Below, piece by piece: positions 42,848 to 56,200 of a stretch of DNA of 64,000 nt (position 1 is the first letter of the stretch; the number at the start of each line of letters is the position of its first letter). The notes under the pieces are model-generated. The model was not told the origin of the DNA, did not search any database, and saw nothing but the letters and a program-made list of their open reading frames with translations. A program made the position numbers and the translations under genes. The DNA is from Undaria pinnatifida (taxonomy: Eukaryota; Sar; Phaeophyceae; Laminariales; Alariaceae): positions 14,788,573 to 14,852,572 of the forward strand of contig JABAKD010000027.1 in NCBI GenBank assembly GCA_012845835.1. Direction: 5' to 3'.

Positions 42848-45800
42848 GTACGTTGTATATTTTGTTGTCTGCTTTTATTTTTGTGTGCGGCTGAATGCCT
42901 CGGCGCTGGTGGTGGGTTGATGTTGCTGGTGGTGATCGTGGTGACGGTGTTGGTGTTGTCGTTGGTGGTGGTGGTGGTGCTGGAATGCGGAAGCACGGGA
43001 GGTGTCCTGTGGGTGTACGCTTGTCTGACTGTCGTTGTTTGGCTATGGTGTAAGGCTGAATGCCACAGCATTGCTGCTGCTGGTCATATTGTTGATGGTG
43101 ATGATGGTGATGATGGTGATGGTGATGACTATGATTATGATTATGATGTTATATTGATGACGATGATGCTGCTGATGATTATAATGATGATGATGAAGCG
43201 ATGGCGATGACGATGCTTCTGCAGTTGTTGCTGCTGCTACCTCTTTTTTTATTGTTTTCGGGGGGGAGGGGGGAAGGTCGAAACTATGCGCACGAGCGAA
43301 AAATCGAGACTGCGAGGCTGTCAATGTTCAGCTTTTTTCCGCCCTTGCTTAAGAGCCGCATTTTCAAAGTCGACCGTATTCCAAAGTAATTTCGCTTATG
43401 TACAAGAGCGAGACTTTCGAATTGTACCCTATTCCGTCCGTCGACGCCTCGTACATGCCTCCTTATTTCTCGTTTGGGAGGCGGGGGGCGGGGGGAGGAG
43501 GGGTCAGCTTCGCGACTAGAGTGTGAAATATGGAGATACCGTTGTGGGGGGCGGAAAATGTCATGGTGGTTGGCCAAGACAAGATCGGCTAGACATCGAA
43601 ATTTTCGGGGTAGTCCTCGGGAAAGTTCCCGAGGGTCGTGGGAATTGGGGTGAATCAAACCGTAGCAGATTTACCAGTTAAAAAATAAACACTGCCTCAA
43701 GCACCGTAGGAAACACCAAACCACGGCGAATCGAACGACGGTGTTTTCTTTTACAAGCAGGAACCGCGGTATGGCCACGGGATTTTTTTTCCCACGGGAA
43801 TTGGTTTCGAATTCTCGAGGTAAAACTCCCGAGACCGATACCGCGGTTCCCGCTTCGTGAAAAAAAAAGAACCACACCTTCACTCGGTTCACCGTGGTTT
43901 GGTATATTTTATGGTGATTTTGCTTTTGTTTGGTCCTCGTCGGTAACTCTGTTATGGTTGATTCACCCCGATTCCACGATCCTCGGGAAATTTCCCGAGG
44001 AGGGCTCTGGTGGTGATGTAATTATTTGTATGGAAACGTGCTACGAGTAGGGTAGAGGTGCGCTGGCTCTTCTTTGCTTTCTGGGGGGGGTGGCTTGAGA
44101 AGCTCTATACTCGGAGCCACAAGGGTGACTTACATTATTGGGATTTGGGAAACCATGGAGCTAACCCTAACCCTAACCCATAGGAAATACTATACCGGTT
44201 GAAGTGCCCCCCTAGTGACGTCATAGTGACGTCACTGGGGTGAAATGGTTGAAAAAATCCACTAATGTGTATCACTGATTCAAGAGCTGATCTTGAGTAA
44301 ACTGAAAGTGCGACCCGATGGCCTACCTACTCAGTAGGCATTAAAGAGAAAAAAAAAAAAGCGAAAAAAAAAACAGATTTTTCTGACGATTTAGGGCTAG
44401 GTATACAGGCCCCCCGCCATGCAGAACATGTTCAAAGCCAAATTGCGCTGCCTCTATCAAGGCATGCGTCCATGGTATGGTTAAGCCATTTCTTAGTGCA
44501 GTTTATTGTCCCTTGGGGGGGTCAAGAGTAAAACTGACGATTGCAGGATCAGCCACACGAAGCTACGCGACTCGCCGAACACCTCACGGCGCTTGGCGCT
44601 TAGATCCCTACTGTACCTGCTGTCTACAGTTGCTAGCTTTGGGGGTGTTGAATTTGAATGGGGGACTGCAACGCAGGTTCAGAGTTGCACGACACGCGCG
44701 TAGCATGGCAAGTATCTATCACCGTCGTGTTTTGCGCGCTCATGCTATCATGATAAGGACTGTATTTCTTACCAGGTGTTTATGTGTTTTATCACTCTGC
44801 ATGGGCTCCCAAAGGGATAGTCTACTCACTTTTCGTGTGGACAGGCTTACTTTAACTTCAACCCCTTTAGAGCCGCAAAAACACCTTCCTTCCTAAACTA
44901 AATCCAAACGATTTTATCCCCGAAAACGGGTTTCCAGTTGTAAAGGCGTCAGTACAGTGTTGCCTAATGTGTGCACAAGTTCAAGTGTTGGGACCATTAT
45001 TAAGGCTGCGCCTTTTTTTAAGCCCCAAAACTCCTCCCTATACCAATTCCAAGTTATTTTCCCCAAAAACGGGTTTCCGGTTGTGGAGGGATTTTAGACC
45101 CCTCCCTATGCTAGTTCCAAGCTATTTGTCTTTCAAAACGGATTTCCAATTCCAATTGTGAAGGCGTTAAATGCGAGACAATCATAACATCAACGCAGTT
45201 TCGTCCATCGACGCTTCGCACATAGCAGTAGGGGTCCTCCAATAAGGCGGTATGTCGGTATAAGGCGGTATCCCCATATAAGGCGGTCGAAATCGCTTGG
45301 CGCCGCTGGGGAATTGCACGAAAGTACTCAATAACCTGGAGTGAAAAAGGCGGCTTGCCCCTATAAGGAGGTCATGTTGCTCTCCATAGTGTATACCACA
45401 CCACCGCGTTACTGGTGGACCCCCCTACTGGTGCACCTCTTTCTCGTTTTTGGAGGGGGAAGGGTCAGTTTCGAGAATCGGATAAGGAGCCCATCGCGGG
45501 AGAACACACTTCTTGACCGACAGGAAGCACCCACACGCAAACGACACCCACATCGCAACGTGAATGGCCTCCGCCGCCGCGAGCCATTGTTCTCGCGCAG
45601 GCGGTCCATACGTGGAGTGAAAAATTCCCCAAGCACGAATCGTCTAGATACGCTAGGGCCGGAATCCCTTTCGACCAAACTGTGAAGGTATGCCACCCTC
45701 GCCTAACTCAAGGTATGGTCGTACCCGTACGGACTCCCCGTACGGGCTTTCGCAACCCCTGTGGGGCAGGGATTATGCCAAGGTGATTGGGCCAGTGAGC

Positions 45801-47171
45801 CAAGAGCGGCTAGGTTCGTTACCCATCCGATGGGGTACAACATTGCGGGCGATCGCGGTAGTGTACGCGAGCATTTTTTGTTATTATATGAAATAAAGAG
45901 TGTTGAGGTTAGGGTTAGGGTTACCCTGCTGCTGCTGGGACTGTTGCCTGCTCGCACTCCGATGCGACACTGCTTGCTACTAGGCTAGCCGGCTAGGTCG
46001 GGAAGATTCCACAACACCTCCGCAAAGGCGCGGCGGAATTACTGTTGCAGACTTGTATTCTAATTTCTGTATAGTTTTTTAAGATATTGGTGTAGGCAGT
46101 CCGGCGATCGGTGGTATGATATCACCTTCAGTGAGTGGACTGTACGTCGGCAGCTGTCGCTGACCAAGGCACGTTTTTTCATTATATAAATATTATATAA
46201 ATATATACCAGGTGTTCCAGTACAACGTAAAAATTTGAAACAAACAAATTCCGTCGATTTAATGCCTTGTACTTGGTACGTTCGTTCTCGTTCGTCAGTT
46301 TCGGGAGGCTGGCGTGGAGTCTGCCGCGGAGAAGCCTTTGTGGGGAAGGGAAAAGACGATGGTGATAGGCCAAGACAAGATCAGCTACTTGGCTCTCAGC
46401 GGCGACAGGAACCCGGCGGTGCTGTACCTCCCCGCCTTTGATGCCCCGTCCCTCGACTACAAGGCGGAACGCCTACGCTCGTGAGGAAACCCTTTGCGTT
46501 GTGTTGTGTTCGTTGCTGCTGCTTTTGTCGTTGTTGTTGTTGTGGATGGTAGTGGCGATGTTGGCGGTACTGCTGGCGGTATTGTTTTGCGGTTTTTGTT
46601 CAGAACGCCTCCGCTCATGACAAAAACCTCTTTTTTGTGCGTTTGTTGCTGTTGTTGTGGGTGGTGGTGGTGGCGGTGGTGTTGGCGGTAGTGGTGGTGA
46701 TATTGTTGAGTTGTTTTTGTTGTTATGGTTGACCTCACATTGGCTCCTCCCAGCCTTCGATGACCCGGCCCTCGCCTACAAGGCAGAACGTCTTCACTCT
46801 GTAGGAAAACCTGTGTTAGTGTTTGGTGGTGTTGGTGTTGGTGGGTGTCGTATTTGTTGGTGTTGATGTTGGTGTTGATGTTGGTGTTGATGTTGGTGTT
46901 GATGTTGGTGTTGATGTTGGTGTTGATGTTGGTGTTGATGTTGGTGTTGATGTTGGTGTTGATGTTGGTGTTGATGTTGGTGTTGATGTTGGTGTTGATG
47001 TTGGTGTTGATGTTGGTGTTGATGTTGATGTTGGTGTTGATGTTGATGTTGATGTTGATGTTGATGTTGGTGTTGATGTTGGTGTTGATGTTGGTGTTGA
47101 TGTTGGTGTTGATGTTGGTGTTGATGTTGGTGTTGATGTTGGTGTTGATGTTGTTGTTGTGTTGTTGTTGG

Positions 47172-47206
<35 letters not shown>

Positions 47207-50200
47207 TTGATGTTGGTATTGATGTTGGTGTTGATGTTGGTGTTGATGTTGGTGTTGTCTTTTGTTCGGGGCGAGGAATAACAGCCCGCCGGTAGGGGTG
47301 CATGAGATTCTAAGAAGTCCCTGAGGTCCTCACATGAGGAGCTCAATATCTCACCCGATACTACATGACTTCGAAGGTATTCGTTCGCACAACCCGACCA
47401 AGCTTCCATGCCTTAGTCCTAAAACAATAGGTACTCGTGAAATGACTTGATCTATGACTAACCGGTAGTTCCTCACTTGAGGTAAGCTGAATCGAACAGG
47501 TACGTTATTTGTTAATCCAACAACTGCAGCCACTACCGTGGGATGGCTCCTTTTCTTCTTGTTCAGACCTTTCATCTGGGACCAAATTCATCGGAGACCA
47601 AATAATAATAGGATACGAAGTATGTTATGAGAATAAAAACACACTCCAGCGGCTGTGAGATCGAAGATTTCGTCGAAGCTCATATTTTGCAAGCTGTGTG
47701 TGATACGCTTTCGATCGCGCGTATTACTGGGTGTGTGTCCTCATTAAGGATATATAAGTCGGCGACTCCCCTTGGAACTACAGCGTTTATTTGTTCCAGG
47801 ATATATTATCAAAAATGAAAATACACTCCAGCTGTGAGATCGAAATTTTCGTCGAAACTCATCTTTGCAAGCTGTGTGTGATACTCCGATCGCGCGTATT
47901 ACGAGTTGTGTGTCCTCATTAAGGATATAGGTCGGCGACTCCCCTTACAACTACAGTGTAGCTATCAGGGTCAACAGGGTGATGTTAGTCAGTCTGTGCG
48001 CGGAAACTATAAAACCCGTTTCTGAGGGGGACAAAATCTGACAGCTGTGGAGGGAAATGTATCCGTTTATCAAGTGAATCCTGTAAGTCGAATAACCGGT
48101 GAGAGGGGGCGGAGTTTTGAAGGACGTGGGGGCCTGGTTTTGATCAAAAGCGAGCGGGGTTGGAGGGGGGGGGGGGGCGGACGGGCGGGCAATTTGTGCG
48201 TGTAAGCTATAAATCCTTTCAAGGGGATAGATCTGACGGTTTTGGGGGAAAAAAAAAATTAAAAAAAAAAAAATATCACATATCGCTGCTCTTGTAACGG
48301 ATCACTCCAGCATACACCATGTCACCGATAGCGCGAGACCCGCTTAGCCCCGTTATTAGCACTACCGTGCCATCGTTTTGGAAACGCCTTTTTTTTTCTT
48401 TCTCTTCTTTTTTGGGCGGGGGCACTGTTCAATACTTGGAACTAGTATGGGATACTTTTTTGCAATGGGAAAAGGGTCAAGATTTGCAAACCTAGCCCTA
48501 GACAAATTCCAAGTAATTTGTCCCGCAGGAAAGTGATTGCAGTTCTCAAGGAGGTATAGATAAATAACCCTTGCAAAAATATTTTATGGTAATTCGAATC
48601 CGTTTCGATGTCCCAAAAAAATGTGGGTGGAGTTGCTATGCAGTTGACAGTCCGGAGGCGTGCTTCTTTAGGGGTAGCAAATTCTGGTTGAAATGCTTTC
48701 AGAATGACGGGACTCCTCAGCCCTTTTGGGGCTCTTGTACATGGACAAAAAATACGGCGATTGCGACATTTTCAAGCGTGTACTAGTGAGGGAGCAGTAT
48801 TAATAGTACGACTAGGATTATGCTGCACATCTTTCTGTAAGACGAGCCCTTGCATTGCTGTACGTCGGGCATTAATGTTTGTCATCCCCCAATCTGCCAC
48901 AGACGGCGAAACGGGCAGGGGATAGGATAAGCAAACAGTTTTTTTATGTCATGTGTGGATGAAGCGTAACGAGCGCCCAAATGTTGGAGGTGTCTCTATT
49001 AGGAGTAGGAACGGTTCTCTGTCTCGAAAGGGATGCGTGGGCAACGGTCAAATGACTAAGGCAAGCAAAAAATGAGTACGCCCCCCCCCCCCCAATCAGC
49101 AGTGCACGATGCTGTAATCATCACTTTACATCGTCGATTTTGCCCTCTCAAGTTTTGTGAGTTTGATAAATTTAGGGTCGATACTCATATTTGCTAGCTG
49201 CGTGATACACCGGCCGCTCGTTTGTACAGATGTACTATCGTCTGAATACTGTGGGTGTTGTCAGGGTGAACATCAAGAGCAATTGTTACAATGTTTGTTT
49301 TTTTTTCTCACATTTTTACTCTCCAGCTTCTGGACAATGCGTGGTCACAGGTGTCGTTCCCGTTTGTACAGATGTACTATCGTTTGAATACTGTGGGTGT
49401 TGTTAGGGTGAACATCAAGAGCAATTTTTACAATATTTTTTTTCTTTTTTCTCACATTTTTACTCTCCAGCTTCTGGACAATGCGTGGTCACAGGTGTCG
49501 TTCCTTCTCCCCCCCGGTTCTTGCCTTCAATTTTTGTCGCGCATAGGGTTCAGCATTCCCCCTACTCGTCGATTTTCCATCGAGTGTTGCTAACTCACGC
49601 ACTCGCGTTTTCCGCAAGTCAATTTGTGCACAAGAAAAAAAGTCCCCACGAATCGAGTATGCGCTCGGCGGGGCTCGAACTCACGAAGCTGACCTGTACC
49701 AGGCTCGAGGATAACCTGATACGCCACCGGGGCGACCGGCTCACACAACGTTAGCTATTAATAGTACCAGTACGATAAGTTGTTATACTTGATTGTAGTA
49801 TAGGACGCGTGCTACGATAGCGGTGTGCACACCACTTTTTTTCTCAATACTACACCTCACTTTGGGAGCTTATGTTATAACACTTAGTTTGGGTAAGCTA
49901 TTGGTTGACCTTTTGCAAGTGGTCAAACAGACTAATACCCCACTAATACCTTAACAACTAGTGGTACTCCCGAAATATGCCAGTTGCCGGCCGGTATGGC
50001 GGACAAGAACAAATTGGTGCTGTATCCTCTGTATTAAGTACTAAAATAACAAAATAATAACAGGGCAGTACGACAATCCCGCCGTACGTACGGTAGTAAA
50101 GGTATCATCCTCTGTATGTAAGTTTTGCAAAACAAAAATGATAAAACGGCAGCAGTAGTACGTACGGTAGTAAAGGACAGAGGAGTGCAGCAGTGGGGAC

Positions 50201-53200
50201 GGTGGTATTCCCAAGCACCAGTGGGAGGCCGGTATTAAACTGTAGAAACGAAAAAAAGGGTTCAAAAAAAAATATCTCCCACAGGACGCAAAAAGACTCC
50301 CACATACAGAACGGCCCACCCACCCACCACGGACGACGCAGTGCACCCTCCACCCATCCACCGACCAAACCTTTACTACATACAGCAGAACAGCAGTGCA
50401 GCAGTACGTACAGCAGTATGCACCTGGTACGCGGGGCGCAGTTAGTTGGTTGGTTCTTATGAAACAGGAAACAGCAAAAAAAAGACTCCCACGTACAGAA
50501 CGGTCCACCCACTCACCACGGACGACGCAGTGCACCCTCCACCCACCCACCGACCAAACCTTTACTACATACAGCAGAACAGCAGTGCAGCAGTACGTAC
50601 AGCACAGCAGAACAGCAGTGCAGCAGTACGTACAGCACAGCAGAACACCACCCACCATGCACCCACGAACCTACCCAGTACAGCAGTACAGCAATGCAGC
50701 AGTACCTAGAGCAATACACCTGACAGGCGAGCAGCAGCCGATTTGTTGGTTACAATGCTCTCGGGCTGGTTAGGCCAAGCCAAAAGCGCTCGCGTTGCCA
50801 ATTCTGCGCACGGCGAGCGGCGACGGCTGGACGCTGCTGTGTTTGGTCCTGGTGTTGTGTGTGATAGCTGTTGACGCTGGCGCGCTTGCGTCCATGGCTG
50901 TGTCCATGGCCCAAGTGGCCAAAAAGCAATTCGAAAATTCAATATCGTTGGGAGTTCGAAGAAAAAAAATTAGCAGGCAGCGACGAAGAAAAAGCGGGGG
51001 GGGGGCAAGCGAGCCGTCCCCGGGAGGGCGATTTCCACGCTCCCCCCTCGCCGAGGTGGGGCACCGACGGCCGTTCTTTCGCCGGCATGTCGTAGTGCTG
51101 CTGTGCGGATGGGACGTGGCGGCACCGCGAGGCCGCCTGAGGCCGAGTGGAGCTCGGGAGTCGCCGCTTTTGGGGGGGGGGGGTGTTTTAACCAAGATAT
51201 TTTTCAAAGATCCAAAACGTCACGACCATCTGTAGCGTATTATATAATAAGGATATGGCGTCGTCGACAGACCATGGGTTTTTGGGGTCGTGGGTTCAAA
51301 TCCCACATCCACCGTAATAAACTTTTTCAGACTTTCCCCGTGTCGAACCTGAAAAATACTCTCCCCGGTATACCCAGGAAATAAAATCGCTTGGATATTG
51401 ACCGGTCCGCCCGTATATATCCGGCCGACCTGCTATCCCGCCGTTTCAGGGGGGGGGGGAGGGTTGTAAGGCTTAGTTTGGGTAAGTTATCGGTTAACCT
51501 TTTGCAAGTGGTCAAACGGACGAATACCCCACTAATACCAAACGCTTAAGACCACCCCCAAAAACTGATTTGGAGAAACGTAAAACAGCTACATACGTAC
51601 CGGATGAAAATCCCATGGCTTGGGTTCACACAAAGCGAGAATCATGTTTTGTTTTTGTGTTTTTCTGATCATTTTGGTCAAGGTTAAGGAGCCCCGTCAT
51701 TCAGACAAAACATAGCGATAAGACTGCTGTCTTTATCGCATCACTTGTCTCGTCGGTGTTAACGGCAAGATATCAAATACATACCGTAGTAGAACATTGG
51801 TCCTTGTATGCCTATCTTTGTGGTAGCACTTGTCTCGTCGGTGTTGACAGCAATATATTAAATATATACGGTAGTAAAACATTAGTCCTTGTATGATATG
51901 CTTATTATAGTGTGCCTTCTATAGTACAGTAGGTGGCCCTATATAGTGCGGGTGTCCGATATTGTGCGGGTGAAATCGTTTGGCACAATATAGACCCCTC
52001 TATAGTGGCCGGTTTGTATGTAGTGCGGGTGCCCGGTATAGTGCGGGTAAATTTTCGTGACACATACCCGCACTATATAGGGCCACCTACTGTAATGCTA
52101 TTGTAGTATGCTATTGTAGTAATGCTATTGTAGCATGCTTATTATAGGATGCCTATTATAGTATAGTATGCCTATTGTAGTATGCCTGTTGCAGGGATCG
52201 TTCATCGGGTTGCGCTTTTTTCTATTTATAGACTTACATCAAATGGTGTGTTTGGCGGAGGAGCCTTCGGAAAAACAAACAGAAAATAGCAGAATAAAAA
52301 TGCAGACAAAAAATGGTACACCTTTGAGTCATCCACCCCACAGAAGGGAGTGCCGGTGCAGTTTTTGGGCTTAAGGTTTCTCAAAATGTTGATAATGTTG
52401 ATAATGGTACGGTTCACCTCCACAAGCGAGCAACTGCCGGTTAGTCTTGATACCTTTACGAGTACATTTGTTTTAGTGTTTTAGCACTGCATAGCGCATA
52501 GAAGTGCTGGTCGGGCTGGGCGAACAAAACGCCTTCGAAGTCATGTTTCGGTGTGATGACGGATGATGTTGATATTGAGCTCCTCATGTTAAGGGCTCAG
52601 AAACTTCTTAGAATATTCTGCTGTACCCCTACAGTAGCGTGGGGTGACTCCTGCTCTGCCGTTGCGTGCATTTCCCGGCGTTGCTCTCTCTGATGCCCAC
52701 GCTGTTGCCCTTCTGTGACACAGGTACTGCGAAAAGGAAGAATACCCGTTCATCTCCATGGAGTGGTTCGGCGTCGGGGACAGCGAGGGCAGATTCGAGC
52801 ACGGGACCATCTCCAGGTGACCAAAACCAATCGAGAATAATCCTTGGTCTCACGCTTGGGTGTGCCAAAAACAACCCTGCATGCCCTTTTACGAGCATGC
52901 ACATGTTGTAGTGTGAGTCTCTGTCAAAACATGGGTATGTGATGTATCTCCAACCCTGTATATTGCCATCCTAACCCCCGCCTTGAAAAGCCCCAAAAAA
53001 CACACGAAAACCAATCGTAATATTATGGAGTGGCTCGGCGTGGGGGATATCGAGGGAAGATTTGAGCACACGGGGGGCTATCTCCAGCTCACCGCACCAG
53101 GGGAACCGCTGTTTCATGAAATTATTCTAACGACGTCAGCTGTGAGTTCGACGAACTTGAGGTCGATACTCATCTTTGCAAAGCTGCGTACGATGTCTAT

Positions 53201-56200
53201 CGCCCGTCTTTAGTAAGTTTCATTAATCAAAACTTGATATAAGATGCCATTGTGTTATTTTACCCATCATGTATAACAATTAACATGCCAATGATTACCT
53301 GAACACTTTGTTGTACCTGGTGCTAATAAACTCTCATTAAGTGATGCTTTATTAGGTAGCAGTAGGGTACCGGTTTGGTGTATCTTATTAAAGCAGCACT
53401 GTAATTGGGTACTTGTGTACTGAACTAGTGGCGAATTTTGAGCAAAATGTTATTTACTTTGTTTCCGATACGTCAGCTGTGAGTTCAATCAATATACGGG
53501 TCGATACTCATCTTTGCAAGCTGCGTGATACTCCGGTCGCGCGTTTTTACAGAGGATGTATTACTGTTTGATCAAGGTGTATGACTCCCCTGAATATTGC
53601 CCCTTCAAAAATAGAGCCAACTCAGCGACGTCGGATGCTCAGAGCACCGCCGCGGAGCTCGGCCGGGATCGAGACATGCGTCGTAATGTACCGATGGGCG
53701 CCTTGCTTGCCCCACAGCCCACAGCCTAAAGCGCGAGAAAAAACCTCGGCCGCCGGAGAACAGCAAGCCACGATAAAAAGTGCACTTTTTAGGTGCTTCG
53801 AGGTAGACATACATTTAACCCTGATGCTAACCCTATGCTACCTTGGACTGTACCGCTACTGGTTCTAACCCAAGCAACCCTGATGCTAACCCTATGCTCC
53901 CTTGCGCTGTATCGCGGCTTGTTGTAGCTGTAGCTGTAGCAACCCTGACCCTAGCTCAATGCTGTCTTGTGCTGTACCACGACTGGCGTATTCCAGGTTA
54001 TCTCTACCGCTAGCAACCCTGACGGACCCTGTACATCATCTCAATGCTGTCTTGTACTGCTCTGCGTATTTCAGGTGGAAGCAGGACGCCATCACCCTCA
54101 TCGACAAGCTGCTGCCCGAGTCTTACCAAGAGGTTATTATCGTTGGGGGAGGGGTGGGGGGTTGGATTGCCACGCTGATCGCTCTGGAGAGACCGGAAAA
54201 GGGTGAGGAGAACGGGGGCTGGGAATTGGCTGACTAGTTGTCAACGACTAGCTATTGGTTGGCTACGGAACTGTTTTTTTGTTTTGTTTTTTTTGTCGTC
54301 ATTTTTGCTCCAGCTTTACGCGTAAGATACTTTATTTACCCTCAGCGACCTTCTGGACAAGCCGTGGTCACGGGTGTCTGCTCTCCTCCCCCCCCCCCCC
54401 CCCCCCCCCGCCCACCGGTTCGTGCCTTCGTTTTTTTTTGTGTGTTGCATAGGGTTCAGCATTCCCACTTGTCAGCTTTTTTTATCAAGTTTAGCTGACT
54501 CATGCTCTCGCGCTTTCTGCTCGTCAAGGACTAGAAGGCAACGAGTAGTTATCAGTTGGATAAGTATTACAGAAGGTGCTTTGCGTACCACGAGGTTATC
54601 ATCGGGGGGGGGGGCTGTTGGGGGCTGGATAGCCACTTTGATGTCTCTTGATAGGCCGGAAAAGGGTCAGCACCAAGGCTATGAATTCGTTCACACGTCG
54701 GACAGACCGCGAATCCCCCGCTTATGGTCTAGATCTATGCGGAAATATCTGTATGGTGTAGCTCATGTTACCGGGTGGGAGCCGTACGATCTGCATGATC
54801 TGTGGCAATTTTTTCCAGGGTTGGACCTGTTCTCTCCAGGTACAGATCCTGCACAACATTTGAGGACGTCGGATACAGGACCTACTGCAGATGATCTATA
54901 TGATCTGTATGATCTTTATGATGTAGATATGTATGATCTGTATGATCTAGGTCGTCATCTATCTGTCCGAGGCGTGAATTTGTTGGCTAGCGTGCGGCTC
55001 ACCCTTCATGCCACTCGTCGAACACCTTACGGCGCTTCGCGCTGGGTGCACGCGATTTATGCCTGGTGGGTGACAACCCGACGTGCCTCGTCACGGCATT
55101 GCAGTACTACCGGTCGCCCCGGTGGCGTATCAGGTTATCCTCGAGCCTAGTATAGGTCACTTTCGTGAGTTTGAGTCCCCCCGAGTGCATACTCGTATAA
55201 ATTCGTGGGGACTCTTTCTTGTGCACAAATTCACTTGCGGAAAGCGTGAGAGCGTGAGTTAGCAACACTCGATGAAAAATCGGCGAGCAGTGGGATTGCT
55301 GAAACCTATGCGCGTTACGAATTGGAAGGCTAGAACCGGGGGAGAGAAGGGACGACACCTGTGACCACTGCTTGTCCAGCAGTGGGATTGCTGAAACCTA
55401 TGCGCGTTACGAATTGGAAGGCTAGAACCGGGGGAGAGAAGGGACGACACCTGTGACCACTGCTTGTCCAGAAGCTGGAAAGTAGATGTGTGTGGAAAGA
55501 AAAAAAAAGTACCACCATGCTCATGGCGTGGTCGTATACGTATATGGCCACGGCTACCCGTGAAATGAGTAAACCCTCCGCCCGTCTTTCCGACCGCGCT
55601 TATAAGATACAAGACCATGGCTACGCGTGAAACGAGTACACCCCCCACCTTCCCGGCCGCGCTTGTGTCGATCGCCTTTGTGCAGTCGGAGGCATCGTAG
55701 GGCTCGCTGCCGACCCGGACTTCACGGAAAACCTTCTTATGCGCTATCTGCCGAAGTCTACGATCGCCGAGATTTACGAGAAGGGGGTTGCGGATATCGC
55801 TTGGGGAGAGGTAAGTCAAGGCAATGATTATGGCCTCCACGCTGGAAGGACGCGTACTGCGATATCAGTACATGAGTACAGTAGGAGGGTCCCCCAGTAA
55901 GGCTGTGTGATGTGGTATTCACTGTAGAGAGCAACATGACCGCCTTATAGAGGGAAGCCTGCCTTATTCGTGCCAGGTTATGAGTGCAGGTCCCAAGTCC
56001 TGCCAAGCGATTTCGACCGCCTTATACCGGGATGCCGCACTACTCAGACCGCCTTATCGGGGGACCCGTACTGTGGTATTTTCTGCCGATAACATTTCTG
56101 GTGGACGAGGCTCCTCATGTAAATTATCTAAGGAAACTGCGTGCCAAATATCGACATGAGTTAGATTCCGTTTTGTGTGTTTCGATGTTTACCTACGAAG

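Noticed and set aside
42273-42920. 215-codon Pro-rich frame
   Set aside because: C-rich tract followed by the hydrolase exon read in the wrong frame.
46747-46815. Mutually exclusive alternative exon 2
   Set aside because: Its possible donor would be phase 0 while exon 3 requires phase 2; better read as a decayed duplicate.
46794-47409. Long His/Gln, Pro/Thr/Ser and Val/Asp frames
   Set aside because: Pure translation of the 12-bp minisatellite and CTG run in an intron.
50041-50658. 205-codon Cys/Trp/Val-rich frame
   Set aside because: Follows local tandem duplications of CAGCAGTACGTAC-type sequence.
54374-55150. 258-codon frame
   Set aside because: Chance run across a SINE tail, the exon 4 echo, the GATC repeat and a SINE-1 head.
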